Assembly: GCF_014692675.1 (NCBI RefSeq)
Contig: NZ_JABFCZ010000024.1
Coordinates: 1 to 64,000 of the forward strand
Length of the DNA: 64,000 nucleotides
Source of the DNA: Roseibium aggregatum
GTDB taxonomy: Bacteria; Pseudomonadota; Alphaproteobacteria; Rhizobiales; Stappiaceae
Direction of reading: 5' to 3'
The notes under the pieces are model-generated. The model was not told the origin of the DNA. It saw nothing but the letters and a program-made list of their open reading frames with translations, and made no database searches. Shown here one piece after another: positions 16,813 to 25,559 of this stretch. Position 1 is the first letter of the stretch. Every line of letters begins with the position of its first letter. Position numbers and translations under genes: made by a program.

Positions 16813-19477
16813 CATCCGTTCCTTTCGCGGCAAGGTCATTGAGGAGAGCGTTGATTTCCGACCGGCAGGACCCGCAATTCGTTCCGGCCTGCAGAACTTC
16901 GCCGATAGCCGCGACGGTCGCCGCCCCGTTCTTCGCGGCTGCCAGGATCTGGTTGACGCCGATCTGAAAGCAGGAACAGACAATGGCCCCGCAATCGGGC
17001 CGGTCCGCCGGAGTCCGTCCGGCAAGAACCCGGTAGCGCTCGACCGGGCTCGTTGCCGTGGCGGATAGCAGACCGCAGGCCCATTGCCGGGAGACTTCGA
17101 CCGGTTTTGACCCGAAAAAGAAGGCCGCGGTCAGGTCCCCGTCCTTCCAGAAAGCCAGCCTGTAGGACCCTGAGGTCGCGTCCTTGTAACTGAGCAGCTC
17201 GGCATCAGTACCGGACGCGGAACAAAGCTCCCTGGCGAACGCCTCGAAGTCCGTTTCCGTATAACCTGCCAACTCCAGCCGCCAACCGCCGTCGCACGGG
17301 GCGACCGCCCAATAATCCGAAAGGTGCTTAGCCGGCTTATTTCTCAGGATTGCAAAGCCGTACCAGGCGCAGTCCTGCTTGCTAATGGCCACCGGTGTAA
17401 ACTTCGAACCGGGCTGGCCGGAATGAAGGTCCGTTTTAGGTGCGACAACCGCATCGATCCGCCCTTTCGACGAAAACTGATCGGTCCAGTGCATGGGCAC
17501 GAAGACGGATCCCTTGCGGTTCCGGCCGCTGACATGGGCGCGCACAACGACGCTGCCATGGGGACTTCTGACTTCCACCAGTTCGGCGTCCGCAATCCGC
17601 GCGGCCCTGGCATCATCCGGGTGCAGTTCTGCAAAGGGTTCGGCGATATGAGAGGTCAGCCGAGCTGTCTTCCCCGTCCGTGTCATCGTATGCCACTGAT
17701 CGCGGATCCGGCCTGTATTCAGGACAAACGGATACCTGCGTTCCATTTTTCTGAGCTTTGCCGGCTCCACACCGATGAAATTCGCCTTTCGATCCTCCGT
17801 AAAAAAACCTCCGCCTGCGAAAAACCGGACATCACGCTCAGGCTCCCCTGCCCTGCGTGGCCATTGGATCGGAGCAAGCGCATCGTAGGTGTCGGCATTC
17901 AATTGCGACAAAGCGCCGATATCGAAATCGCGCGACCCACCGTTCTCTTGAGCAGACAAGGCCGCGTATTCGGCAAAGATCTCCGCCGGTCCGGAATAAT
18001 CGAACCCGTCGCCAAACCCCATGCGTTTCGCCACTTCGCTCAGGGCCCACCAGTCAGGCCGTGTTTCGCCCGGCAGGGGTAAAAACCCTCTCTGCCGCGA
18101 TATCCGCCGCTCTGAATTGGTGACCGTACCGTCCTTCTCGCCCCAGGCCGCCCCGGGCAGCAGCACATCCGCGTAAGCGACCGTGTCGACGGCTTTCGAG
18201 ACATCGGAGACCACGACAAACGGGCAGGATTTCAGGGCGAGCGCGACCTCATCCGCGTCGGGCAAGCTGTCGACCGGATTGGTTGCCATGATCCAGATCG
18301 CCTTGATCCGGCCGTCGCGGACGGCCCTGAACATGTCAACGGCCTTGAGCCCCTGACGGTCGGCAATAACCGGACTGTTCCAGAAGCTCTGCACGATCCG
18401 CCGATGGTCCGGGTTTTCGATCGCCATGTGACATGCCAGCATGTTGGCAAGGCCGCCGACCTCGCGGCCTCCCATGGCGTTCGGCTGCCCGGTGACGGAA
18501 AACGGTCCCATGCCCTTCCGTCCCATCCGGCCGGTCGCCAGATGGGTGTTGATGATCGCATTGACCTTGTCGGTGCCGCTAACCGACTGATTGACGCCCT
18601 GGCTGTAGACGGTGACGGTCTTTTCCGTGCGGGCCACCATCGTATAAAACAACGCGACATCCTGCGGCTTGAGGCCGGTTGCCCGCGCGATTTGGGCAAT
18701 GTCGCAGGTCCCTGCACATTCAAGCGCTTCTTCAAAGCCTTTCGTGTGCCGCGCGATATAGGTCTGGTCGAGCGTGCCGGTATCCTTCAGGAACGCCAGA
18801 AGTCCGTTGAACAGTGCAACATCGGTGTCCGGCGTCAGCGCCAGATGCAAGTCGGCAATTTCACAGGTCGCCGTCCGGCGCGGATCGATAACGACGACGC
18901 GCATGCTCGGATTTTTCGCCTTGGCCGCCTCGAGCCGCTGAAACAGAACCGGGTGACACCAGGCCAGGTTGGAGCCGACCAGAACGACCAGATCCGCCTG
19001 TTCCAGGTCCTGGTAGGTGCCGGGAACCGTATCCGAGCCGAAGGCACGCCTGTGGCCGGCGACCGAGGACGCCATGCACAGGCGCGAATTGGTGTCTATG
19101 TTGGCCGAGCCGATGTAGCCTTTCATCAGCTTGTTGGCGACGTAGTAGTCTTCAGTCAGGATCTGGCCGGAAACGTAGAAAGCGACACTGTCGGGGCCGT
19201 GTTCGGCGATGGTTGCCGCGAACTTCTCCGCGACAAGTCCGAGCGCCTCGTCCCAACCGGCCCGTTTTCCCGCGATTTCCGGGTAAAGAAGCCGGTCGTC
19301 AAGGGACAGGGTTTCGGCAAGCGCAGACCCTTTCGAACACAATCTGCCGAAATTCGCCGGATGGTCCGGATCGCCCTTGACCGACACGGAGCCATCCGCC
19401 GCCCTGGACACCACAACGCCGCAGCCGACGCCGCAATAAGGACAGGTTGTCTTGATCCCGTTTTCTTGTCTGGTCAT
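16787..19477 (-). CDS. nasA: Assimilatory nitrate reductase, catalytic subunit
   Basis: An 896-residue cytosolic molybdenum enzyme reducing nitrate to nitrite. The N-terminal 4Fe-4S motif CPYCGVGCG (Cys12, 15, 19) is followed by the molybdopterin-guanine-dinucleotide domains (LCMASSVAGHRRAFGSD, VNQSVSGTDKVN, GMGPFSVTGQPNAMGGREVGG). The C-terminal part holds the dinucleotide-binding FTPVAISK segment and a BFD-like [2Fe-2S] domain (CSC about residue 834 and CGSC about 868), as in Klebsiella-type NasA. The ATG at 19477 is chosen because the 4Fe-4S motif follows at the usual distance; the longer frame has no family support. No separate NasC/NasB electron-transfer gene is adjacent. Confidence 0.95.
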   Translation of the reverse strand: MTRQENGIKTTCPYCGVGCGVVVSRAADGSVSVKGDPDHPANFGRLCSKGSALAETLSLDDRLLYPEIAGKRAGWDEALGLVAEKFAATIAEHGPDSVAFYVSGQILTEDYYVANKLMKGYIGSANIDTNSRLCMASSVAGHRRAFGSDTVPGTYQDLEQADLVVLVGSNLAWCHPVLFQRLEAAKAKNPSMRVVVIDPRRTATCEIADLHLALTPDTDVALFNGLLAFLKDTGTLDQTYIARHTKGFEEALECAGTCDIAQIARATGLKPQDVALFYTMVARTEKTVTVYSQGVNQSVSGTDKVNAIINTHLATGRMGRKGMGPFSVTGQPNAMGGREVGGLANMLACHMAIENPDHRRIVQSFWNSPVIADRQGLKAVDMFRAVRDGRIKAIWIMATNPVDSLPDADEVALALKSCPFVVVSDVSKAVDTVAYADVLLPGAAWGEKDGTVTNSERRISRQRGFLPLPGETRPDWWALSEVAKRMGFGDGFDYSGPAEIFAEYAALSAQENGGSRDFDIGALSQLNADTYDALAPIQWPRRAGEPERDVRFFAGGGFFTEDRKANFIGVEPAKLRKMERRYPFVLNTGRIRDQWHTMTRTGKTARLTSHIAEPFAELHPDDARAARIADAELVEVRSPHGSVVVRAHVSGRNRKGSVFVPMHWTDQFSSKGRIDAVVAPKTDLHSGQPGSKFTPVAISKQDCAWYGFAILRNKPAKHLSDYWAVAPCDGGWRLELAGYTETDFEAFARELCSASGTDAELLSYKDATSGSYRLAFWKDGDLTAAFFFGSKPVEVSRQWACGLLSATATSPVERYRVLAGRTPADRPDCGAIVCSCFQIGVNQILAAAKNGAATVAAIGEVLQAGTNCGSCRSEINALLNDLAAKGTDDDDIAKAG

Positions 19478-19515
19478 TGTTTCCAACCTTCTCGGCCCAT
19501 ATGCCTTCTCCGTCC

Positions 19516-21255
19516 TCATGGTTTGCCAATGAGTTGAAAGAACAGCGTGATGCACAGGATTGCCAAAACCCCGGAGACGATTTGCCAGAAGCGCACCGGG
19601 TCCCTTTCGGCAAAGGGAACCATCTTGTCCGGGCGAAGACTTGCGTTCGGCCGGCGCAGATCCTCAAGGAACTCGCTCAACGCCTCGTAGCGTTTTCCGG
19701 GATCGATGTGCACGGCCCGCGCCAAGGCACCGTCGACCCAGTCCGGCACCCTGGCGGTCTGCGACGCCGCCGACCTGTAAGTCAGTGCGTTCTGCGCTTT
19801 CAGGCTGTGCGCCCGGGAAACCTTGCCGCCGTAGGGAAGTTTGCCGGTCAGCATTTCATAGGCGACGACGCCCAGGGCGAACTGGTCGGACCGTTCCGTG
19901 CCCCGAAAGCCGAGGAAATATTCCGGTGCGCTATATTGATGAGTTCCGAGAATTTCCGTGTCGTCCAGACCGGGGGCAGCCTCCAGAACCCCTGAAATCA
20001 GGACGGACCCGAAGTCGATGATTTTCACCACGCCGTCGGAACAGATCATGATGTTTTCCGGGCGCAGATCCTGATGCAGCATGCCGTGGCGATGAAAGGC
20101 CCTGAGGCCCGCCGCGACCTGCTCGATGATGCCGCGAACCGTTTCAAGATCCGGCTGAGGATTGTCCGTCATCCACTGGCGCAGCGTCCGGCCCTCGACA
20201 TATTCGGTGACGGCGAACAGGTGTCTGCGCTCACGGGATGCTTGTACGACCTTCAGGACATGAGGTGAATTGAGCCGCCTTGCGACCCATTCCTCCATGG
20301 CAAACCGGCGCAGATAATCGCCATCGCCACGGAGGTCCACGGACGGCACCTTCAGGACCACGTTCCGGCCCGTTTCTTCGTCGGTAGCGAGATAAATATG
20401 GCTGCGGCTACTGGCATGCAGTTCACGCAGAACACGATAGCCTTCAAAGTCGGAAGGGGGCCGCAGCAGCGGTGCCGGAGGAAGCGTGTCTTCCCCTTCC
20501 AGAATGTTGACCGCATCGTTGTCCGGCAATTGGTCGATCCGGGCGATCTGAATGGTCAAATTGTCGTCGCTGCCGGCGTCCAATGCGGCTTTGACGATTG
20601 CCATCGCGGCCATATCCAGATCGTCATTTGCCGCGATCAGGGACGCAATGGTTTTCGGCGGCACGAATTCATGGACGCCATCGGTGGTGAGAACAAAGGT
20701 ATCGCCGGTCGACAGATGCAGATCCCGGTAGTCGACATCGAGCAGGTCGTTTAACCCGATGGCCCGCGCCAGATAGCTTTGCCCTTCCGAAACATGTAAC
20801 CGGTGGTCCGTGGTCAGCTGTTCCAGCGTGTCGCCGGACATACGCCAGATGCGGGCGTCGCCGACATGAAAGAGATGAGCGTTGCGGCCCTTGAACACGA
20901 TGGCGTCAAAGGTGCACACATGGCCGCGGTCCTGCGGCAGTCCCGGAGTGTTCTGGGCATGGAGCCAGGAGTTGGCGGCAGATATGACGCGCGTGGCCGC
21001 GGTCCTGGCCGACCAGGCGTCCGAGGTGTAATAATAGTCGTTCAGGAAGGATTTGACCGCCGTTTCCGCCGCAATGCCGCTGACATCACTGGTGGAAATG
21101 CCATCCGCAAGGGCAAGTGCCGCGCCCTTCAAAACAAGCGGCTGCCCGTCCGGAACCATCGCTCCGTGGAAATCCTGGTTCACGGCTTTCCGGCCGGCCG
21201 AGGAATACTGGCCGATCGAAAGAGACAGTCTGGCGTTTTGGACTTGCATCAGCAC
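19516..21255 (-). CDS. Fused PP2C-type phosphatase and Ser/Thr protein kinase, membrane-anchored
   Basis: About 579 residues. The N-terminal PP2C domain (about residues 10-245) shows the acidic metal-binding positions in ALADGIS, HVGDARIWR, LTTDGVHEF and GSDDNLT. The C-terminal kinase (about 265-555) has the Lys in RNVVLKVP, catalytic loop HQDLRPENI (HQD for HRD), metal loop IDFGS and APEYF. The last 20-odd residues (FWQIVSGVLAILCITLFFQL) form one transmembrane helix, so both domains face the cytosol. It lies between the nitrite channel and nasA, suggesting phospho-control of nitrate or nitrite uptake or reduction. Start choice: GTG at 21255, eight bases after AAGGGG; ATG at 21249 is the alternative. 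Confidence 0.9.
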   Translation of the reverse strand: MLMQVQNARLSLSIGQYSSAGRKAVNQDFHGAMVPDGQPLVLKGAALALADGISTSDVSGIAAETAVKSFLNDYYYTSDAWSARTAATRVISAANSWLHAQNTPGLPQDRGHVCTFDAIVFKGRNAHLFHVGDARIWRMSGDTLEQLTTDHRLHVSEGQSYLARAIGLNDLLDVDYRDLHLSTGDTFVLTTDGVHEFVPPKTIASLIAANDDLDMAAMAIVKAALDAGSDDNLTIQIARIDQLPDNDAVNILEGEDTLPPAPLLRPPSDFEGYRVLRELHASSRSHIYLATDEETGRNVVLKVPSVDLRGDGDYLRRFAMEEWVARRLNSPHVLKVVQASRERRHLFAVTEYVEGRTLRQWMTDNPQPDLETVRGIIEQVAAGLRAFHRHGMLHQDLRPENIMICSDGVVKIIDFGSVLISGVLEAAPGLDDTEILGTHQYSAPEYFLGFRGTERSDQFALGVVAYEMLTGKLPYGGKVSRAHSLKAQNALTYRSAASQTARVPDWVDGALARAVHIDPGKRYEALSEFLEDLRRPNASLRPDKMVPFAERDPVRFWQIVSGVLAILCITLFFQLIGKP

Positions 21256-21314
21256 GGAAATCACCCCTTTGGGATCGGCCCCGCCGGAACGGCGGGACCG
21301 ACTTGATGGGAGGC

Positions 21315-22160
21315 TTATTCAGCCGGAGCCGGAGCCTTTGCGGCTTCGTAGCCGGCGTTGCGCTTCGGAGAGGTCCTGTAGTGGGTGGAGTAGATCATCG
21401 CGCCGACGAAGGTCAGACCACCGACAAGGTTGCCGATGACGGTCGGAATCTCGTTGTAGAGGAAGTAGTCGCCCCAGGTGAAATTACCGCCCAGAATGAT
21501 GCCCGACGGGAACAGGAACATGTTCACGATCGAGTGCTCGAAGCCCAGATAGAAGAAGACCAGGATCGGCATCCACATGGCAATGACCTTGCCGGAAACG
21601 GAGGTCGACATCATCGCTGCGACAACACCGGTCGAAACCATCCAGTTGCACATCACCGCGCGGATGAAGAGCGTCAGCATGCCGGCTGCACCGGCTGCGG
21701 CATAGCCGAGCGTCCGCGCTTCACCGATATGCCCGATCTTCTGGCCGACGGCATTCGGCTCCTGGCTGAAGCCCATGGTGAAGATGATCGCCATGAAGAC
21801 GGCGGTGGTCAGCGCTCCGGCGAAGTTGCCGATAAAGACCAGACCCCAGTTACGAAGGACACCCTTCCAGTCGCAGCCCGGCCGTTTGGCGAAAACCGCG
21901 AGCGGAGCCAGGGTGAAGACCCCGGTCAGGAGATCGAAGCCGAGCAGGTAAAGCGTGCAAAAGCCGACCGGAAACAGAACCGATGCGACCAGGAAGTTCC
22001 CGGTATTGACGGCGATGGTCACGGAGAATGCGGCGGCAAGCGCCAGGATCGCGCCCGCCATGTAGGCTCGGATCAGCGTGTCCTTGGTGGACATGAAAAT
22101 CTTCGACTCGCCGGCGTCGATCATCTTTGTGGCGAATTCCTGTGGAGTTACATATGACAT
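21315..22160 (-). CDS. Formate/nitrite transporter family channel (NirC/FocA-like)
   Basis: A 281-residue inner-membrane protein with six predicted helices. The FNT landmarks are FDLLTGVFTLAP (about residue 75), GNFAGAL (about 118), RAVMCNWMVSTGV (about 170) and FEHSIVNMFLFPSGI (about 210). In this operon it most likely moves nitrite, or exports excess nitrite, rather than formate. AAGGGG is well placed before the ATG. A hairpin (21280-21296) follows the gene, and upstream there is a terminator plus a second hairpin, so the gene may begin a separate transcription segment. Confidence 0.92.
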   Translation of the reverse strand: MSYVTPQEFATKMIDAGESKIFMSTKDTLIRAYMAGAILALAAAFSVTIAVNTGNFLVASVLFPVGFCTLYLLGFDLLTGVFTLAPLAVFAKRPGCDWKGVLRNWGLVFIGNFAGALTTAVFMAIIFTMGFSQEPNAVGQKIGHIGEARTLGYAAAGAAGMLTLFIRAVMCNWMVSTGVVAAMMSTSVSGKVIAMWMPILVFFYLGFEHSIVNMFLFPSGIILGGNFTWGDYFLYNEIPTVIGNLVGGLTFVGAMIYSTHYRTSPKRNAGYEAAKAPAPAE

Positions 22161-22231
22161 GTGTTAGCCCCTTGACTGGATAGGTTGTGGCCGTTTTCGG
22201 CTTATGCTGCCCCTTTGGGCGTTTCCTCCCC

Positions 22232-22259
22232 GAGCAGTTCGAATGCGTTCGAACTGCTC
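22232..22259 (-). other. Perfect 12-bp hairpin in the FNT gene leader
   Basis: GAGCAGTTCGAA (22232-22243) and TTCGAACTGCTC (22248-22259) pair perfectly around TGCG. It lies 70 bp before the FNT gene start and downstream of the nirD terminator. It has a four-base loop, no following T-run and unknown function. Confidence 0.7.
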
Positions 22260-22267
22260 TAACTTTT

Positions 22268-22317
22268 TAAAAACGATCAACTTTTGGACATTCAATCGCA
22301 TTGGATGTCCGTTGATC
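22268..22317 (-). terminator. Intrinsic terminator after nirD
   Basis: On the minus strand GATCAAC...GTTGATC (22311-22317 with 22275-22281) encloses a second stem GGACAT/ATGTCC (22305-22310 with 22286-22291) and is followed by GTTTTT. It lies 17 bp beyond the nirD stop, so it would end or reduce transcription before the FNT-kinase-nasA-cysG genes. Confidence 0.75.
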
Positions 22318-22333
22318 TAAACCCCGATCCCGG

Positions 22334-22660
22334 TCAGCCTGCGAGCGCGAGAAAAACCGTCTCGCCCTCCAGCTTCACCGGAAATGCCCGTGTTTCACCT
22401 TCATCGGCGCCCTGCGCCTCACCCGTTTCCAGGCTGATCACCCAGTTGTGCAGCGGACAGGTGACGCAGCCGCCGTGGACGATCCCCTGCGACAGCGGCC
22501 CGTTCCTGTGCGGACACTTGTCTTCGAGCGCGAACACGCGGTCATCGGCGGTGCGGAAAATGGCAACGGTCATGTCGCCGTTTTTCACGCACCGCGCCCC
22601 CTGGCGCGGGATGTCCTTGATCGAGCCGATGGCGACCCAGCTAGCCGTCATTGCGTTCAT
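22334..22660 (-). CDS. nirD: Nitrite reductase small subunit, Rieske type
   Basis: A 108-residue protein with a Rieske-like fold. The motifs CPHRNGPLSQG (about 48-58) and CPLHNWVISLETG (about 68-80) supply Cys-His pairs, so this NirD could hold a [2Fe-2S] cluster, unlike some NirD proteins that lack the ligands. It partners NirB in NADH-dependent reduction of nitrite to ammonium. Its ATG overlaps the nirB stop by four bases, giving translational coupling. Confidence 0.94.
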   Translation of the reverse strand: MNAMTASWVAIGSIKDIPRQGARCVKNGDMTVAIFRTADDRVFALEDKCPHRNGPLSQGIVHGGCVTCPLHNWVISLETGEAQGADEGETRAFPVKLEGETVFLALAG

Positions 22661-25107
22661 TCTGCTGCCTCCGGAAGAAGCGTCGCCATGGGATTGAACT
22701 CGTGCTTGTCCTTGCCGGACACGCGTTCAGACCACGGATCGACCTGTGCAAATTTCTGGGAAAAGACGAAGCGGTCGTAATAGGCCTGACGCTTGTCCGC
22801 ATCGTCCATGATCTGGCGGCGGACCTCGTCGTAGCCGATGCGCTTCGCCCACTTGTAGATCCGCTCAAGATAATGGCCCTGCTCCCGGTACATCTGGATC
22901 AGGGCGGTGATGTATTCGACCGCCTCGTCCTCGGTCTTCACCAGCCCGAGAACCTCCGTCCCCTTGATGTCGAGACCGGCGGCTCCCGCAAAATGGATCT
23001 CGTAGCCGCTGTCGACACAGACCACGCCGACGTCCTTGCAGGTGGCCTCAGCGCAGTTGCGCGGGCAACCGGAAACGGCGAGCTTGACCTTTGCGGGCGT
23101 CCAGGATCCCCAGAGGAATTTCTCCAGCCGGACACCGAGACCAGTGGAATCCTGCGTTCCGAACCGGCACCAGTCGGAGCCCACACAGGTCTTCACCGTG
23201 CGCAATCCCTTGGCATAGGCATGTCCCGACACGAAACCGGCCTTGCCGAGATCGGCCCAGACGCCGGGCAGGTCTTCCTTTTTGATGCCCAGCATGTCGA
23301 TGCGCTGGCCGCCGGTGCATTTCACCGAAGGGATATTGTACTTGTCGACCACATCGGCAATGGCCCGCAGCTCAGTGGAGGAGGTCATGCCACCCCACAT
23401 GCGCGGCACGACGGAATAGGTGCCGTCCTTCTGGATGTTTGCGTGGACGCGTTCGTTGATGAACCGGGACTGGTAGTCGTCGGCATATTCGTCCGGCCAG
23501 TCGGCGACGAGATAATAATTGAGCGCCGGACGGCACTTGGCGCAGCCGCCGGACGATTTCCATTCCAGGGCCTGCATGACGTCGGGAATGGTCTTCAGTT
23601 CCTTGGCCTTGATCAGACGCCGGACCTCGTTGTGCCCCAGGGGCGTGCAGCCGCACATGGGGCTGATGGCGGCCGGGTTATAGGCATCCCCGAGCGTTGC
23701 CAGCATCAGGTTTTCGACGAGCCCGGTGCAGGTGCCGCAGGAGGCGGAGGCCTTTGTATGCGCGCGTACGTCGTCGAGCGTTTTCAGACCCTTTTCCTGG
23801 ATCGCGCCGACAATCTTGCCCTTGCATACGCCGTTACAGCCGCAAATCTCCGCATCATCCGGCAAGGCTGCAACGGCCGCCGTAGGGTCCAGGGGTTCGC
23901 CCCCCTGATAGGCCTGACCGAAGATGAGCGTATCGCGCATCTCGGAGACATCTGTCCCCTTCTTCTTCAGGTCGTTGAACCAGGCCCCGTCCGCGGTCTC
24001 GCCGTAGAGAACCGTTCCGATGATCTTGTTGTCCTGCAGGACGAGACGCTTGTAGACACCGGCAGCCGCATCCCGCAGAACGATTTCCTCGCGGTCCTCG
24101 CCCTCGCCGAAGTCACCGAGAGAGAAGAGGTCAATGCCGGTCACCTTGAGCTTGGTCGGTGTATCGGCATGAACGAAGGATGCGCTGCCCTCACCCGCCA
24201 GATGGTTCGCGGCGACCCGCGCCATCTCGTAGAGCGGTGCGACCAGGCCGTAGACCTGACCGCCGACCTCCGCGCATTCGCCCAGCGAGTAGATGTCCGG
24301 ATCGCTGGTCTGCATACCGTCACCGACGACAATGCCCCGGTTCACCTCCAGACCGGCCTCCTTGGCAAGCCAGGCGTTGGGCCGGATACCGGCCGCCATC
24401 ACGACGAGCGTGGCCGGAATAATCGTGCCGTCCTCGAGCTCGACACCCTCGACCCTGGTATCGCCGAGGATCGCCCTGGTGTTGGCCTTGGTGATCACCT
24501 TGATGCCGCGGGCCTCGAGCGCCTTTTCCAGCAGGTGGCCGGCAGCCGGATCGAGCTGCCGTTCCATCAGGCTCGGCATCAGGTGCAGAACGGTGACGTC
24601 CATTCCGCGGGCCTGCAGGCCGGCAGCCGCTTCGAGCCCCAGCAGTCCGCCGCCGATGACCACCGCCTTTTCCCGGCTTTGGGCGGCCAGCAGCATGGCG
24701 TTGACATCGTCCAGGTCGCGATAGCTTAGGACACCCTGAAGATCCTTGCCCGGCACCGGGATGATGAAGGGTACGGACCCGGTCGCGATCACCAGCTTGT
24801 CGTAGGAGGCGACTTCACCGTGATCGGAGGTGACGGTCTTGGCGTCCCGGCCGATCTCTACGATCTTGTGACCCTTGTAGAGCATGATGCCGTGCTCGAT
24901 GTACCAGCCGTCGCCGTGAATGACGATTTCCTCGTAGGATTTCTCGCCGGAAAGCACGGGAGACAGCATGATCCGGTCGTAATTGACCCGGGGCTCCGCA
25001 TTGAAAATGGTGATGTCGTAGGCCTCGGGCGCCGCTTCGATGAGATGTTCGAGCATCCGTCCCGGAGCCATACCGTTACCGATGATGACAAGTTTCTGTT
25101 TGGTCAT
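22657..25107 (-). CDS. nirB: NADH-dependent nitrite reductase large subunit
   Basis: An 816-residue cytosolic enzyme that reduces nitrite to ammonium with six electrons. Order: FAD/NAD oxidoreductase domain (LVIIGNGMAPGRML at residues 5-18; AVVIGGGLLGLEAAAGL about 147-163), BFD-like [2Fe-2S] region (CGCNGVCKGKI and CGTCTGL, about 415-470), then the sulfite/nitrite reductase half with the sirohaem and 4Fe-4S cysteines in VGSDWCRFGTQD and SGCPRNCAEATC. The start at 25107 gives the Rossmann motif at once. The globin gene ends 5 bp upstream. Confidence 0.95.
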   Translation of the reverse strand: MTKQKLVIIGNGMAPGRMLEHLIEAAPEAYDITIFNAEPRVNYDRIMLSPVLSGEKSYEEIVIHGDGWYIEHGIMLYKGHKIVEIGRDAKTVTSDHGEVASYDKLVIATGSVPFIIPVPGKDLQGVLSYRDLDDVNAMLLAAQSREKAVVIGGGLLGLEAAAGLQARGMDVTVLHLMPSLMERQLDPAAGHLLEKALEARGIKVITKANTRAILGDTRVEGVELEDGTIIPATLVVMAAGIRPNAWLAKEAGLEVNRGIVVGDGMQTSDPDIYSLGECAEVGGQVYGLVAPLYEMARVAANHLAGEGSASFVHADTPTKLKVTGIDLFSLGDFGEGEDREEIVLRDAAAGVYKRLVLQDNKIIGTVLYGETADGAWFNDLKKKGTDVSEMRDTLIFGQAYQGGEPLDPTAAVAALPDDAEICGCNGVCKGKIVGAIQEKGLKTLDDVRAHTKASASCGTCTGLVENLMLATLGDAYNPAAISPMCGCTPLGHNEVRRLIKAKELKTIPDVMQALEWKSSGGCAKCRPALNYYLVADWPDEYADDYQSRFINERVHANIQKDGTYSVVPRMWGGMTSSTELRAIADVVDKYNIPSVKCTGGQRIDMLGIKKEDLPGVWADLGKAGFVSGHAYAKGLRTVKTCVGSDWCRFGTQDSTGLGVRLEKFLWGSWTPAKVKLAVSGCPRNCAEATCKDVGVVCVDSGYEIHFAGAAGLDIKGTEVLGLVKTEDEAVEYITALIQMYREQGHYLERIYKWAKRIGYDEVRRQIMDDADKRQAYYDRFVFSQKFAQVDPWSERVSGKDKHEFNPMATLLPEAAE

Positions 25108-25112
25108 TTCCG

Positions 25113-25541
25113 TTAATCTGCTGCTGAGACTGCGTCCGGATAGGCCGCTTCGATCATGACAGTTGAGAGAGCGCCGTAGGCGGTGATCCAGGCCTGTTTG
25201 GTCTCTTCGGTGAAGGCGTCTCCGAGCCCCTTCTCCAGGGTCCAGATCAGGGCTTCGCCGACGGGCCGGTAGTCTTCGGCCCTGACGCCGTAATCGACAT
25301 GGCGAACAGCCAGCTCGCGCGCGACCGGCAGAATGGCGTCAAGGTTCTTCAGGCCGTTTACCACCACGCCAAGCGTGGTCATCAGCTTGCGGCCCTGCTT
25401 GAAAAGGTCGCCTTTGAAGAGCGGCTTCAGTTCGGGCGAAGTCTCGAACAGGCGGCCGTAAAAAATTGCTGCAGCGTCTTCGGCAATCGGCGCGACCCTG
25501 GAAAACGAGGACTGAACAAGCTGGATCTGATCTGGCGTCAT
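25113..25541 (-). CDS. Single-domain globin
   Basis: A 142-residue globin without reductase domain. The globin fold is visible in FYGRLFETSPELKPLFKG (helix B-C and CD region with the conserved Phe) and RHVDYGVRAEDYRPVGEALI, where the histidine (about residue 80) is the proximal haem ligand. Proteins of this class bind oxygen and nitric oxide. In a nitrate/nitrite operon the likely role is dealing with NO made from nitrite, or supporting the reductase; similar globins occur in other bacterial nas clusters. It sits between nrtCD and nirB with 18 and 5 bp gaps. Confidence 0.92.
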   Translation of the reverse strand: MTPDQIQLVQSSFSRVAPIAEDAAAIFYGRLFETSPELKPLFKGDLFKQGRKLMTTLGVVVNGLKNLDAILPVARELAVRHVDYGVRAEDYRPVGEALIWTLEKGLGDAFTEETKQAWITAYGALSTVMIEAAYPDAVSAAD

Positions 25542-25559
25542 GACATCGTCTCCGTTTGG

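Noticed and set aside
22232..22259. Perfect hairpin before the FNT gene as a second NasT (ANTAR) target
   Set aside because: It has a four-base loop and no paired second hairpin with a six-base loop, so it does not fit the ANTAR RNA pattern.
22651..24729. A 692-codon open frame on the plus strand
   Set aside because: It is the antisense shadow of nirB; the translation is low-complexity Arg/Gly/His-rich and matches no family, whereas nirB on the minus strand has full-length domain matches.
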